Shown here: in pieces, positions 47,811 to 59,930 of the stretch
Numbering within the stretch: the first letter of the stretch is position 1
Layout of the letters: the number at the start of each line of letters is the position of its first letter
NCBI GenBank assembly: GCA_009733775.1
Contig: WOGZ01000170.1
Location: 1-64,000, forward strand
Origin: Alectoria sarmentosa
Taxonomy: Eukaryota; Ascomycota; Lecanoromycetes; Lecanorales; Parmeliaceae
Reading direction: 5' to 3'
DNA length: 64,000 nucleotides
Made by a program: the position numbers and the translations under genes
Notes under the pieces: generated by a model
Databases searched by the model: none
What the model was told of the DNA's origin: nothing
Seen by the model: only the letters and a program-made list of their open reading frames with translations

Positions 47811-49070
47811 GCTTTCTTTCACTCGACTACACCATCCGACTGAACTTGAAGCAATGGCAAGATAGCATATCTGCCTGATTGAGAAACCATCAACTACGCT
47901 GGTGAATTACATACCAATTTTGGCCGCTCGAGATGATCTCTGCAACATCTCCTACGAGCAAACTGCGAACGAACGTATTTCGATGACGGAAGCCTGCACT
48001 GAGAATCTCCTTGTCGCCTAGGATTCATGAGAAGATCATACATTCGGATGACGTTGGCGCTTGAAGAACAGAGCATTTATTGAATCTGCCCAAACATGAT
48101 AGTGTGCTTCTGAGATAACCAGCAGCTGTGTTACTTGGAGTCTCAGTGTCGATACGACTTCATCACTCGATCTCCATACTTCAGCAAATCCTAACGCGAT
48201 GCTTCATGTAAATTATGACTGTGAAGCTCGCGTTCTAGTCCATTTATGAGTTCCGTTGGGAAATCTAGGAAACAGACAATCTGGAAGTGAAGTCGAGCTT
48301 GCAGGAAGAGAGAAATGACATCTTCGAGTGGACAATAAACCTGTCACGCCACCTTCATCTCGAAGAGAAGGACCCCTCGATACGACTGATCAGTGAGTGG
48401 AGGAAGGGTGAGGACGACGGAAAACTTGATTTATCCAAAGTCTATACACTTCGTGGTATCTAACCGGTGTGCTTCCCCACCAATCGTTCCTCGATTCCCA
48501 CATCAACTTCTCTCATCTCAATCCCAAGGTCGCCATTTCCCACTCTCTCAGCACATCCCACAAAAAAAAACCCATCACCATCCGAATCCACGTCCTCACT
48601 ACGAGCCTCTCCCATACTCTTCTGCAGGTGTCAAGACCATGCACATCCACTTTCGTGAGCCCTTTGTCCTAACGGATAGAGTAGCCCTGACTAGCAAGAT
48701 CTCCCGCTCGCATCCAAGAAGAAATCCCACCGAGCTTCGTACAGGTGAATCTCGTCACTGGTAGTCGTCAATAGTGTGGTTGTCATGAAAAATTGTACGG
48801 TGGTTCCCTGCTGGAAATCCCGCCGCTGTGCAATTTATTCTTTAGACCCCCGAGTCCCCTTCATGCGACCGTCTCACCAGTGTCCTGTAGTTAAAGCACT
48901 GTAGAATATGCTTCTCACAAGTCGCATATGCCTGTCGGCACATCAAACCACGGAGAACCGCAACGGTCAGTCTGTACCTGCGCTCCTTGAATGCATGATC
49001 TCGTCTGCCCTGGCCTATTCAAAGGAAGTCATCGTTTGATGGAAATCGGCAGAGTGTCGCAGATCAAAAT
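47811..49070. other. Intergenic, nothing recognised
   Basis: About 1.3 kb. A 123-codon ORF at 48393-48764 is His/Pro/Ser-rich with no domain and is crossed by other frames of similar length. I do not support it as a gene. Confidence 0.5.
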
Positions 49071-49315
49071 GAAGTCGTTGCTTGCCTTCTCAGTAGCCGC
49101 CACATTTTTTTTCTTTCCCATCTTCTCGTCTCCGGTCTCAACCGCCGCCATGTCTCCTCCTGAGGTACAGACGGTGTGCCCGTCGACCCCCGCTTCGGGA
49201 TGGAAGTCTACTTCACCGATGAACCTCTGGATCATATCTCCTGCATCATGGTCGCCATCAACGCCATGGCCAACTGCGCCTTACACGACTGGAACTCCAC
49301 AGTTCCTTATAACCG
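49071..49315 (+). pseudogene. Decayed small secreted protein gene
   Basis: ATG at 49071 begins a good signal peptide (MKSLLAFSVAATFFFFPIFS..). A second frame from about 49168 reads like real protein: DGVPVDPRFGMEVYFTDEPL, then HISCIMVAINAMANCALHDW and a glycosylation site, ending VPYNR-stop. The two frames do not join by a normal intron, so a frameshift is likely, and the C-terminal part is absent. The pattern recalls an ascomycete secreted family without assigned function. Confidence 0.45.
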
Positions 49316-49379
49316 ATGAGGGACAAAATTGGCAGGATCACATTTTGGCTTGTGGAAGGGCTATCTGGAATTTTTGAGG

Positions 49380-52199
49380 AACATTTTGGGTGGTTGAGGG
49401 CAGAATTTTAAGGTATCTTTAGATCATGGGCGATCAGGCTCTAGATATCACGACTGCACACAATCATAATCAAATGATCGGAAGAGCCAAGAACCAGGGT
49501 AAGCGACAAAAGGCTCTCTTTGGAACCCATAGCATAGAAAGCAGCTATGTGTTTGCGAGGCCTCCTAGGCCATGCTAAGCGTGAGACTACCTTTACGTTA
49601 CCATTCTGGCTGCTCCAACCTTGTTGGGCATGAAAACACCATCCGCATTCTCTATTCCTGGTCATTCAGTCCGTCTTTCAGAACGGACTGGTGTAGTTCG
49701 TCCAACTCCATGCGCCAAACATCCGACGACGGATCATTCTTAATGACCGGAGGAAAGGGGGGGGTGGGACAAACCGCAGAGATAGACGGTGCTCGATCAG
49801 ATTGGAAATTCGGCGGAGCTCGATACGGTGATGTCGGCCTACAGGAGTGGCCGGGTTGGGGAAGGCGTACCGGGTGATTCTGGCGGCGGCGTTGTTGTTG
49901 TTGCTCGAGTGGGAGAGTTGTGAAGCATGAGAGGACGAATGGCAAAGTATGTCGGACTCGCTGCTGGGGGGGGGGGCTTAGCATTCAACCGGGTCAAATG
50001 AGCTGAACATGCTGGGGAAGCAAGCGCCAGATTGGTTCATGTGCACACGAGTTGGTTGGTCGGCGGCTTTCACAGGAGGGGGGCGGCATCTGGAAGTTTT
50101 CTGTTGTTTTTTTGCCAGGAACGGGTTGTATATATATCTTCCAGAAGATCACTGACCGGGTTTGGAAGTTGTTGTGTATACTTTTCTGTCCATGAATGAA
50201 ACAAGTCTTCATCACGGAAATGGGCGTCCGGGTATGATCGTGTTTGGGTGAGACCGTGTCATCAGTAAATCGCTTGATTTTGACCAGTGTCCTCCGCGCG
50301 TCCTTTATATACCCCGATCCACCAGTGAGCATCCGAAATTGAAAGCGATTCGAAGAATGAGAAGAGAGATTCATCAGGCGATGCTGATTTGGATACATGG
50401 TCCCCTGGCGTTCTCTGGCCACATCACACAGTCTTTGCCCCGATATGAATCTTTCTCCACCACGCCGTTCGTGCTCTCGGTCTTGAAGATGTGATGCTTT
50501 GTCCACGCCCTCGCTGGCTCCTGCGCGCGCCCCCTTCGGCTACTCCAAGTCCCAAGAGAGCTCTATAATCTAGCTTCTTCTGCGCAGTGGAAAAAGGGTG
50601 CCCGGGACCAGGGCAAGAGATGGAATCGAGAGCTTTGAACCCTCTGCTTGTGGAAAATAAATGGTGGTTGTAAGGAACACGGCAGCATTTGATAATTGAA
50701 GTTTTTGATGGACCTCGCTTGAAGTTTTGGGAATCGATCAAAGCCAAAGCCTGGGGAAATCTGTTGCTCCAATATTTATGACACGGATTTAATGCTATAT
50801 ATAGCGTTGAGATTGTTGATGCCGATACGGGATAGTTGGTTTGGTCAGCAGAAGGATTGGGTGCAAAGGTGCAGGTTTCATCGAGCCATTGGGGACATGG
50901 TTTGAGCACCGATACTCCTCCAGAACTACCTACCTAGGTCATTGCATGCACAGGAAATTTGTCAAATCTACATCCTCGTCTCGGATGAGTCTCGTCCTAA
51001 GATAAGACTCATCACGAGTCGAATAAGCCCGTGCCTATCTTGTTCGGCCCGATGGCCTTGTCATCTTCAAGGCATACATACATGGTACATAAACCCTCCT
51101 TCAAGCCCCGTGCCGTCCGTTCTCAGGAACGTCTACAGATGCGGATTTTCAACCCGTCTCACGCTCGAATGAAATAGGTATACAAGTCAAGTTCCATGGG
51201 GCACGGCATGAATGTGCGTATACATATGGGCTTGGGGGGCCGTCTTACAACACCGGGGCTGGCAGGTCTGAGCGGGGGCATGTGCTCGTGCCTCGGGGGT
51301 GGAGAAAATACTCTGAACCCCGCACGAACGGGCTCGTACGGGAATGGACGGACAGATCAAATACCTAGGTGAATATGTATGTATGTTTGGAGCTTCGATA
51401 TGGATTATTGAGGCTCGCTCGGCGACTGACTACACTGCGCTGGATGGTGGCAAAGCAAATCTGACAATATACATTCGAAGCGGCGAAGAAAAAACGGTTG
51501 AGTATCAAGAATCCTCCGTAACGTCATCATCGTCCATCGTCCATACGATGAATGATGCTTGAAAACAAACAACTTGCTACCAATCCTCTTCCTCGGAAAA
51601 ATGGAGCTGGAAAATCCATCACATAGCGACGAACGGCGATATGGGGAGGCTGGCCGTTTCCGAGTACGAGGTACGCCTAGTACGGTCTTGTTCGAGTTCC
51701 TGCTTCATCTTCGAGGGTTTCTCTGCGATATGTACAGGCATTGGCGATTCTTAGAGCGTTTTGCTGGTGTCGATTTTCGTCTTTCGGCAAGGGTTGGGAT
51801 TTTTTTTTTCCCCGACAAAGCTTGGACTGAGAGTCCTTGATGGGGTCATGGCTAGGAGTCAGCCGTTTTTGACGGCAGCGAGTAGCCGTAGTGGGTGGGA
51901 TGGCAGCGGGGGCGGGGACTGCCTTGGCCGTGATGTTGGGTTTGTGATAGCCTGAGAATTTCTGCCGTGAGGCATCACGTAGGTCACATACGATGTAGAT
52001 GGAAGAAGATGTGATGGGCTACAACAGGGGAATTCTATGGCTCTGGAAGAGGTTTCAGAAGTGGATTGAAGAGTCACTTGCTGGTGCGAGACAGGTATAT
52101 AGAGTTATTAAGGACACAGGCTCTGGAATCCGATATCTCACATTAATCCCACTAAGCCACAGTCTCACCATGGCGAGTTGAGGAGAAGCGTTTGTAGCA
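49380..52199. other. Long intergenic region, nothing recognised
   Basis: About 2.8 kb downstream of the AflR-like gene. Several ORFs of 60-170 codons occur on both strands without domains; the largest (49994-50506 and 50424-50909, minus) overlap in different frames. Homopolymer G runs occur at 49758 and 49969. I see no tRNA or repeat family. Confidence 0.5.
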
Positions 52200-53567
52200 T
52201 CATCCTCGCCGCAGCATATCAACAATCTCTAATGACAAAGTACGAAGACGCTTGCGAAGATCCGCCTCAAGTTGATCCAACATTGTGGCAGAGAAAGGCG
52301 AAGTGCTTTCTCCGTCAGGAAGTGTATCTTGGCCGTCAGTGGTACTGTTTGGTGCACCCACCGTCCCATTGCGCATTCCGTGGCTTTTGATTCGCTGCGA
52401 CAGCAAGTTCACCAACCGCTGCACACGATGCAGTTCGCTGAGGACCAGCTGGGCGGCCATGCGGCCTTGATCCTCGCCATCAATGCAATAACTGCCCACG
52501 ACGGTTGGAAATTGTAAAACCTGCTCGGAATGGCAGGAGGAGTTTCGCCGATTGTCAGGGCGAGACTTGCTCGGACTCCGGCTATAATCCACCACTGGCG
52601 TCTCACGTGCAGCTGCCGCATACCAGTCCAAAACTTTGAAAACAACAAGGGGCATAATGGCGAGCAAGTACCCGTCCTGCGAGCACGGACATTGTAGCAT
52701 GTTGCTGATCTCTTCGATAGTCTGCTCGTTCTCCGTGACAACCGATTGAAGTGTGAGGAGCTGGCTTGTGGTATTCTTAAGACTCTGTCTCCTCGAACGC
52801 GTGCAGCTTGTCGAAGCGTTTGGGAAGAGCTGCTTTAGATGGCCGAGTGCAAGTATCAGACAGCAACACGGCGACTCGGAGCGGGGGCCCTGAAAAGTTT
52901 GCGCATCGCTGGTGGTGAGAATTTGACAGATCGGAGGGGAGAGTGGCTTGGATAGGGTTGGGAGTTCGGAGATCGTTTCGTCAATGACCGAGAACTCATC
53001 CTCAGGAATGAGAAAATCTGGGGTACCGTTAGAATCCAGCAAGCCGTTGTTGATGCCTCTAGAATCGATGTGGTGCTGAGCCCCGGCTTTGGGATCGAAC
53101 GAGTCGGGCACAGAAAAGGATATCGGCGAGGCCGAAAAGTCGTCAAAATTGGTATTTAAGGCTGTGAATGTCGACAACCATGCAGAATCCGCAGGGGAGA
53201 GAAGATTGGGCAATATATCTGGATAGTCGGACGTATGCTGCCGCGGAGAAGGCTGAATGAGGTTGGCTGATGTCCCCACTCCCGTGTCAGAGGAGGTAGA
53301 CGAGCTTGATTCTGGCACGGCCGGGGTCACATTTGTGGTATCGTTTGGTCGCCGGTCGTGCCTACGGCCAGCGCGTTTGGTAACAAAGTACTCGCACGCG
53401 AGGCCGCGTTTTCCGCAACGGGCGCAAACGGGTTTTTCCTTGTTACACTTGACCTTGGAAGCGGCACATGTGTGGCAACTATCTCGCAGCTTGGGAGGCG
53501 CGGGGACCTTGGACCGGCGTGCTGGTGCTGGACGTGTGAGTACTTCGGGAGAACGCAGCGCTGCCAT
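52200..53567 (-). CDS. AflR-like Zn2Cys6 transcription factor
   Basis: Single exon, 455 aa; start ATG at 53567 (MAALRSPEVL) with an open frame further upstream that looks like leader. The binuclear zinc cluster is perfect: C-x2-C-x6-C-x6-C-x2-C-x6-C starting at residue 31 (SCHTCAASKVKCNKEKPVC). The flanking CEYFVTKRAGRR matches the AflR linker. Residues about 234-256 (CCCLILALGHLKQLFPNAST) match the conserved AflR C-terminal domain. AflR activates aflatoxin and sterigmatocystin genes in Aspergillus; here the target set is unknown. It is divergent from an AflS-like gene 3.1 kb away, as in those clusters. No biosynthetic gene lies between. It appears intact. Confidence 0.88.
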   Translation of the reverse strand: MAALRSPEVLTRPAPARRSKVPAPPKLRDSCHTCAASKVKCNKEKPVCARCGKRGLACEYFVTKRAGRRHDRRPNDTTNVTPAVPESSSSTSSDTGVGTSANLIQPSPRQHTSDYPDILPNLLSPADSAWLSTFTALNTNFDDFSASPISFSVPDSFDPKAGAQHHIDSRGINNGLLDSNGTPDFLIPEDEFSVIDETISELPTLSKPLSPPICQILTTSDAQTFQGPRSESPCCCLILALGHLKQLFPNASTSCTRSRRQSLKNTTSQLLTLQSVVTENEQTIEEISNMLQCPCSQDGYLLAIMPLVVFKVLDWYAAAARETPVVDYSRSPSKSRPDNRRNSSCHSEQVLQFPTVVGSYCIDGEDQGRMAAQLVLSELHRVQRLVNLLSQRIKSHGMRNGTVGAPNSTTDGQDTLPDGESTSPFSATMLDQLEADLRKRLRTLSLEIVDMLRRG

Positions 53568-54153
53568 ATTTGATGGATGGGGATATAAAGGCTCCGGGCA
53601 GAGGGGGAGAGAATGCCGGATATCTGCAGAGAAAGAGGTCGGCCAACGAAGGAAGGAGGACACATAACATGAGTACGAGGGTATGTCTTTGTCCTTGTCA
53701 TTGTCCGCACGGGAAGTCCTGGGCGCCAAGACTCTTGTGCCAAGATGTCAGACTACACCAGGCTTGGATCTACTCTACTTGTGGATTTGCATCTCATGTC
53801 ATCTCAGATGATAGATCGGAGATCTTTACCCTTTGGATCATTCGATGCAAGTCCCTGCAGTAAATGTCCCTCTAGCGTATACGCTCTCAGAAAAGACTTG
53901 GAGCATCCACAGGAACAGGCAAAGGAAGAGGGACAGGGACAGGGACACTTTGGCCGACTAGGATTAGAGCCTGCTACTGTAGGGCTGTTATCCTGTCCGG
54001 TGCCGACTATAGTTTCGGTGCCGAAATTCACGCACGCAACCTACTAGTTCCCGCAGAGGCGCAACACTATCACGACTCTTTGTGCTTGGTCAATAAGAAG
54101 AGAGAGAAAGGACCACAATCAACAAGGAAAGTCAAGCAAACAAGGCTTTTAAT

Positions 54154-54206
54154 CTCGAGACTCGAGACTCGAGACTGGAGACTGGAGACTGGAGACTGGA
54201 GACTGG
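54154..54206. repeat. 7-bp minisatellite (CTSGAGA)
   Basis: Three CTCGAGA units followed by four CTGGAGA units, plus a partial CTGG, all in exact register. It lies upstream of the AflR-like gene and is likely length-variable between strains. Confidence 0.9.
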
Positions 54207-55380
54207 CTCGGGTAAATCTTGGTTGCGGGGGGAAGCTGAACAATGTTGGTGCCGCGCATACCCACTGTCCAATAAGGAGTGTGTGCATTTGGACTTTCTG
54301 CTTGGGAACTGACGCACGGATGAAAAGTGATCCCGAGTACTCATAATCATCTTGATCTGAAATGCTTGATAAGAAGATGCCGATGCCTCAAGTAGATTGA
54401 ATTTCGACTTCAACTTTTCAAGTACCTACGTACACCCAGTACTCTACCTATGTAGTATCTAGTATCTACTTACAGAGGAGGTCGAATTACATCCAGATTT
54501 CCATGACTCTATCAAGGGTCCGACCAGCTACCTTACATACAGGAAGCGGCATATGTGCAGTTCCGCCCGACTAGCCCCGGACCGATCTGCCCGAACTTCC
54601 AGATTCCCTAATCAATTACCTTTTTACCTACCTATTCAATTTTGGAACCTAAAGAACAAGAAGCTCGGGAAGGAATCGGGTTTTTGGGGTACCCGCCAGT
54701 GCGGCCCGCGAATACTTAACTACTTAAGTGGCCTCCACCAAACTCAACGAGGGTTAAACTAGGTATCTAAGGTAGATAAGGTAGATATAGGTTAGGTATG
54801 TATATTATTGATGTAGACCAATGATGACGACAAAGCGAGCCAGGTGAGCTGCAGATTGTACCTACAAATGGCAATGGCCTGGGTGGTGGCGTCTCGGTGT
54901 CGCTGTCAAGTTGCATTGCATACATACATACATACATTCATTACGGAACTTTCTCCGATGCGCATCAGGCTAAAACAAGGGCGTGCGGAGTACATCGCTT
55001 TCACAAACAACATTCCAAGCCCGGTTTAAGAATCGAGTCCGTCATGACTTGTGTTTTCAGCCTCGGACCATGCCGGTCGATTGACTTGGTGCCCTTGGCC
55101 GTCTTACCATCTCTTTGCCGACGGTGGACGACCTCGTGTGCTCACGCTTTACATGCGTGGCTTTGCAAGGCCTGTGGGAGCGGGATATAGGCCAGCGAAC
55201 CAGGAGCATTCTTTTCTTCTTATCGGCGGCCCACAAGTGGTGTCATACGTGCATATGCATGCAGAGTTCATTCTCTCGGATCGGATTTGCATTCGCGACT
55301 TTGGCGCTGCAACTTTAACCCGCATGGAAAAAAATCCAGAAGACCCTTGAATATCACGACAAGGTTTACCTCAAAGCACA

Positions 55381-55854
55381 GCGGCTTCGACCTGCATCAA
55401 AGCACATCTGTCACACCCTTGAATATCATAGTAGCCGAATCCACTTTCTGCAGCTAATTGGAAGTTGGGTACATGTCAAGCAGCTTCGATCTGCATCAAA
55501 CAAAATCTCTCACACCTTTGATTGTCATTTTGAGCGAGTTGGTCTTCTGCTTGGCTCGGAACGCCAGAATTAAGGATTCGATGGATTCAAATTGTGCAGC
55601 TTCGATCTGCATCAATGCGAACCTTTCTCGATCTCGACTGTCAGAGTCATCCAATTCGTTGCCTTGCAGGAGTACCTACCTAGTTCACCACACAGCAACT
55701 TAGAATTCGATAGATTCAAATCGTGCAGCTTCGATCTGCATCAAGTCATCCTTGACTGTCAGAGTCATCCAATTTGTTTTCTTGCAAGATTGGCTCACCA
55801 CACAGCAGTTTAGGATTCGATAGATTCAAGTCATGCAGCTTTATTATACGTTAA
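55381..55854. repeat. Imperfect 100-130 bp tandem repeats
   Basis: GCAGCTTCGATCTGCATCAA or a near copy starts at 55381, 55480, 55596, 55725 and, diverged, 55835 (spacings 99, 116, 129, 110). Intervening text also recurs: ACACCCTTGA or ACACCTTTGA, GGATTCGATAGATTCAA, GTCAGAGTCATCCAATT and TCACCACACAGCA. It is not coding in any frame. Confidence 0.85.
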
Positions 55855-56716
55855 GGAAACTCTCTCAAACCCTTGATCATCATGATAACGGATTTCGCTT
55901 TCTGCAGGATCAGCTCAAAACACAGGAATCTGAGATCCAATTGAATCATGCACATGTGAAAAGTAATTAGTTTGATCAATCAGAAGCTTGAAGCTGGCTT
56001 ACTAAGCGCCTTACGAAAGATACGCCTCGTCCAGGCAGGCCGACATGTTTTAGATACAGTAATGTATGTACTGTCTAGCGTCTGCTTTAAACCTTCTTTT
56101 ACATTCTTATCCAGGTGCCGCCTACCTACTTAGAAAAAGCCACTTGAGATGGGTTTGCTACTCCAGCCAGAGATAGCATGGGTGGCTAATTTTGAAAACT
56201 CTTGCTGCGGCTGGTATGGAGCCGATAAGAATGCAAGAACAGCTGATTTGCTGGTTCATAGTGGTGCCTACCGCCGTCGATAAGAATCGGAGAAGGGTCC
56301 TGACTCGCTGGTGAAATCTTACAAGAGTACATATCTTCGTTAGGAGTAGACCTTCAGAAAATCATATCATCAACACGTGAGCCTAAGGTCTAAATATAAG
56401 TCCCTACTAGCGTTGCCGTCCGGTCTTCTGTGAGAGAGTACTAAATACAGACGTATTTTATCTGCTCGAAGGCCTGAGTACCCTATGGCCGCAAACACCT
56501 CCCTACCACTGGAACTGAAACTTAAGATGTTGCATGCAGAGAGACATCTACACTCAGCCTTTTGCATGCTCTTCTCCCTAACCGGACGCACTTGCATGGT
56601 GAGGCCTAACGTCATCAATATCACTCTATCACCACCAAAGAGTAGGGACGACCGGGACGAGTTTGGGGAATATATTCCGCTCTGGCTACGCTCGTGGTTG
56701 AAGGGTCAATGCTGCT

Positions 56717-58288
56717 ATGAATAGCTTGGCCCAACTCGAGGCTTACACTAGCGAACTCGCCGCCGCGGTCAAAAGCCTTGCAAATTGTTGTCGGAATGTT
56801 GAGGCCCCAGTCGACTTCGCGGCTAGGAATACACCGCAACCGCTTCTTCCAACCGAATCTCCAAGCGAGGCGCATCGGGCACGACGGTCCATCATGGCCA
56901 ACCTAGTCAAGCTTCAAACATTGCTTGATGAGCCGGCAGACTTCCTCCAACGGCTTGCCGGGCAGGTGTGCCTCTCCCTCCCAATCACGCTCCTTGACAT
57001 GGATGCCGAGCTGACTTGGATCATTGCAGAATCAGCTCCTCGCTTGTCTGCAATGGCTGGGAGATTTCCAGGTCCTGGCTTGTATACCCGTCAGCGGCAA
57101 CGTTCCTTTCAAGGATGTTGCCGATCTTGCAGGCGTTCCAGAGACGCAGCTCTGTCGTATTGTGCGTATGATGGCCACCGCCGGCTTTCTGCACGAACCA
57201 CAGCCGGGTTGCGTTGAGCATAGCGCATTGTCGGCGCCCTTTGTCATCAAGCCTTCCTTACTCGACGCCGCCATGTTCCTCTCCGAAAGTGCGGCCCCTA
57301 CAGCATTGCAAATGGCGGCCGCTACTCAGCGCTTTGGACACTCGCAGCGGCCTGACGAGAGTGCTTACAACATAGCCTCTAATACGTCGACAGCTTTCGC
57401 CAGCGCTTGCGAGCAACAATCTAGGCTCAAGCGTCGATGGTCGGCCTATCTTCGTTATGGAACGGGCGATGTAGATACTAGCGTTACGGACATTCTCACA
57501 CGCCTTGACTGGCTGAGTCTTAGTAACACGTGCGTAGTCGAGGTAAGTCTACTTACTCAAGATGCCGTTTCTTTTCGTTTTCGATGTCTCTGACTGATGC
57601 CTTGTCCTCGTACCTGTAGGTAGGCGCACGATCAACCGCATCAGCGATGGCCCTTGCGGATCTTTATCCGGCACTTCACTTCATCGTCCAAATGAGTGAG
57701 CCTGAACCAGGCGGCCATGAACGATTACAGTCGATGTCTGACAGGTGGCTTCTTGCTACCCCGATTTCCTTGAGCGGAGCTTCGACACCTTGCCCAAGAC
57801 CCGGCGAAATGCAACAAAACTCCGGTTCCCGCATTACAGTCCAACAACGAGACCCTGGCACGCTACAAAGCGTTCACGATGCAGCTGTCTACATTATTCA
57901 TCTGCCTTCACCCTCGCCTGGGATGCCTTCACACTCTTTGGGTACACGTATCATCGCCGAGCTCAGGGCGCATATTGGCGTACTTCGCGCGAGTAGCTGT
58001 GCTGAGCTAGTCCTTACTGCGCGCCTGCTTCCAGAACCTGGCGCTGTGGACCCTGATGTCGAGGCCATAGCGCGCGTGCGTGACCTTTCTTTGCTTCAAT
58101 TGGCCAACGAGCGGGAGATCGAGATGTTGGAGTTGATGGACATGCTGAACAGCGTAAGAGATAGCCTGGGACGGCTGGTGCTAGTTAACAAGCTTCGCTC
58201 GCGCAATAATGCGACAGTTGTCTTCAAGGTTCAATATCAGGCATATACCGATCGCCATGAACTTCGATCGGTCTCGGCAAATGTCTAA
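56717..58288 (+). CDS. AflS/AflJ-like transcriptional co-regulator
   Basis: Three exons (56717-56965, 57030-57542, 57620-58288) join by GTGTGC..CAG and GTAAGT..TAG introns to 476 aa. The protein resembles AflS (AflJ), the methyltransferase-like co-activator that binds AflR. The order LACLQWLGDFQVLACIPVSG, FKDVADLAGVPETQLCRIVRM, FGHSQRPDESAYN, YLRYGTGDVD and VGARSTASAMALADLYP is typical. The C-terminus (MLELMDMLNSVRDSLGRLVL, NKLRSRNNATVVFKVQYQAY) is the AflS signature region. The glycine-rich SAM motif of true O-methyltransferases is poorly preserved, as in AflS. It is divergent from the AflR-like gene and next to a ligase pseudogene. All exons are intact. Confidence 0.88.
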
Positions 58289-58506
58289 CGTGCGCAAGCG
58301 ATGTGTGTACGCGCAATTTCCACCTCGACTCTTGCAAGGACGCAAGAGCGTTGCCGAAAGCGAAAGCCATGGCTGCTGTGGCAAAACAAGTAAGCCGCGG
58401 CACACTCTGGAGGATGGAAATGAGGCTTGAGTTCATCCGTTAGCAGAGGCCAAAGTGCAAAAGGTACGACGAAATTTAACAACCATTACGCCTTGAAGTT
58501 GTGCGC

Positions 58507-59930
58507 TCATTGCGTCGGCAAGAGTGGTAGATCATCTATAGAATCATAATCGGGTGGCGCGGTAGACATCAGGATCGTTAAAAGCATAAAAGAGTCATAT
58601 GCCGGGTGCTCGAATCTAGATTTAGCTCTATATCTCGTACTTAATGCAGCGCTTGGCTCGCTATCGCCACTCTCACTGCCGTATCTCCGTTTGAGATACT
58701 CCATCACAGCCGTTGACACTTGAAACTTTGTCATCTTGCGAGTAGCATCGACCGGAAACTCGTGGAGCCTTATCTGCTTTAGGGACAGCAAACCCCCAAG
58801 AGCATAATCTTGGCCGGACATGCGCCAGACGCGCTTCTTGATCTCGCCTTCCCTTTCGCCGTTAAAATTGTCAAGCGCCGCCAAGGGCTCGTGGGCGATT
58901 GCGGGACGCGGAATCGCTATTACTAGTGTCTTGCAGAGGTTGTATTGTCAGCGGCGTGGGCCACGGTCGATGCACAGAACAGAAGGTGTCCTTGACGCCT
59001 ACAAGGGGCATGCTATGCACCCTTGTACGCCAATGTGTTTCTCTATCCAACTCTCCAGCGCTACGGGCATGTTGATCTGGCGCGCGTGACCGATATCACC
59101 GCTTTCGAACCCGCGACTTTTCTTGCCTTCCTACAAGAGGACTCTTCTGCGCCGCCGAGGTAATGTCGAATAGTACTCTCGCAGCCGATATGCAGTTCCC
59201 CTGGCTCCTCTTCTCCTCATTGGGTGTCTTCTGTCCGCATCCCAGAGCCGTAGTCTCGCGTCGGCAGCGACGGCCGCGATCGGACATATCTCGCCAAATT
59301 AGGAAATCCCCGAAATTGAGATTGAAGAATGGCCATGTGAAGGTAGCCCCGCCCTCGGTGATGCCGTGATGGCGGCATACTCTCGCACTCGGGGATAGAG
59401 CGGCGCACTTCACCCAGACTTCTTTGATGATTGCATTTCCGGCTTGCCTGAATCCTTCGCATCGAGTCCAACATACCGAAATGAGTCGTGACACCATGAG
59501 CCAAGGCATGGCCCATGGTAGGCGAAAAGACCACCAGAGTCATCCCCTGCTGAATAGTCGCATACACAGCATCTTCGGTCTCGAAAAGTCGAGCTCGCCA
59601 ATACGACGGCGCCGCCCCCTCTTCACGCCTGCAGCGTCTGCTGAGACGTGATGGCGTACGATATATGCGCTTGCTGGAAAACGATGGTGCATCTTTTTGG
59701 GAGGAAAAAGGCAGATTTAGGAGTGTAAGATGTAAGGCCATGGAGCCAACGTGCCGAGGGCAGCCATTTGGTCGGCCGGTGGGAGTTCCGGACGTGGCAA
59801 GTAGCGAATGGATATGGTTCGGATCTTCATTTTCTCGCGTCTCCCAGCAGAGTGTGTCCGTCGACGGTAGAATCCGAGGCATCCGCCGCCAAGGCGGGCG
59901 GAGACTTGCAAGCATTGGAAGCATCATCTT
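58507..59930 (-). pseudogene. AMP-dependent acyl/aryl-CoA ligase-like pseudogene
   Basis: Adenylation-domain motifs appear in order on the minus strand but in different frames. A3 is ATSGTPTGRPNG (about 59770-59810), A5 is RHHGITEGGATFTWPFFNLN (about 59340-59400), and A10-like LHEFPVDATRKMTKFQVS sits in an open C-terminal stretch (58507-58884). Several frameshifts separate them, so no full enzyme can be made. Such ligases activate carboxylic acids with ATP. This one stands beside the AflS-like gene and converges with it, and might once have loaded a starter or product of the lost pathway; that is inference. The N-terminal end beyond 59930 is not resolved. Confidence 0.75.

Larger units (their letters stand above)
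53568..56716. other. Divergent intergenic region of the AflR/AflS-like pair
   Basis: About 3.1 kb, far longer than the sub-kilobase gap between aflR and aflS in Aspergillus. It contains the two minisatellites listed separately, a CATA microsatellite (54919-54938), and T/A-rich TACCTACC and CCTAGGTA patches at about 54420-54800. No ORF is supported. Confidence 0.6.

Noticed and set aside
48393..48764. 123-codon His/Pro-rich ORF
   Set aside because: Low-complexity composition and several equally long overlapping frames; no supporting motif.
52200..53729. Longer AflR-like reading frame starting at 53729
   Set aside because: The extra 54 residues show no similarity to the family; MAALRSPEVL at 53567 gives the expected spacing to the zinc cluster.
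55381..55854. Repeat array considered as a CRISPR-like structure
   Set aside because: Units are long, imperfect and unevenly spaced with conserved intervening text, i.e. a minisatellite in a eukaryotic genome.
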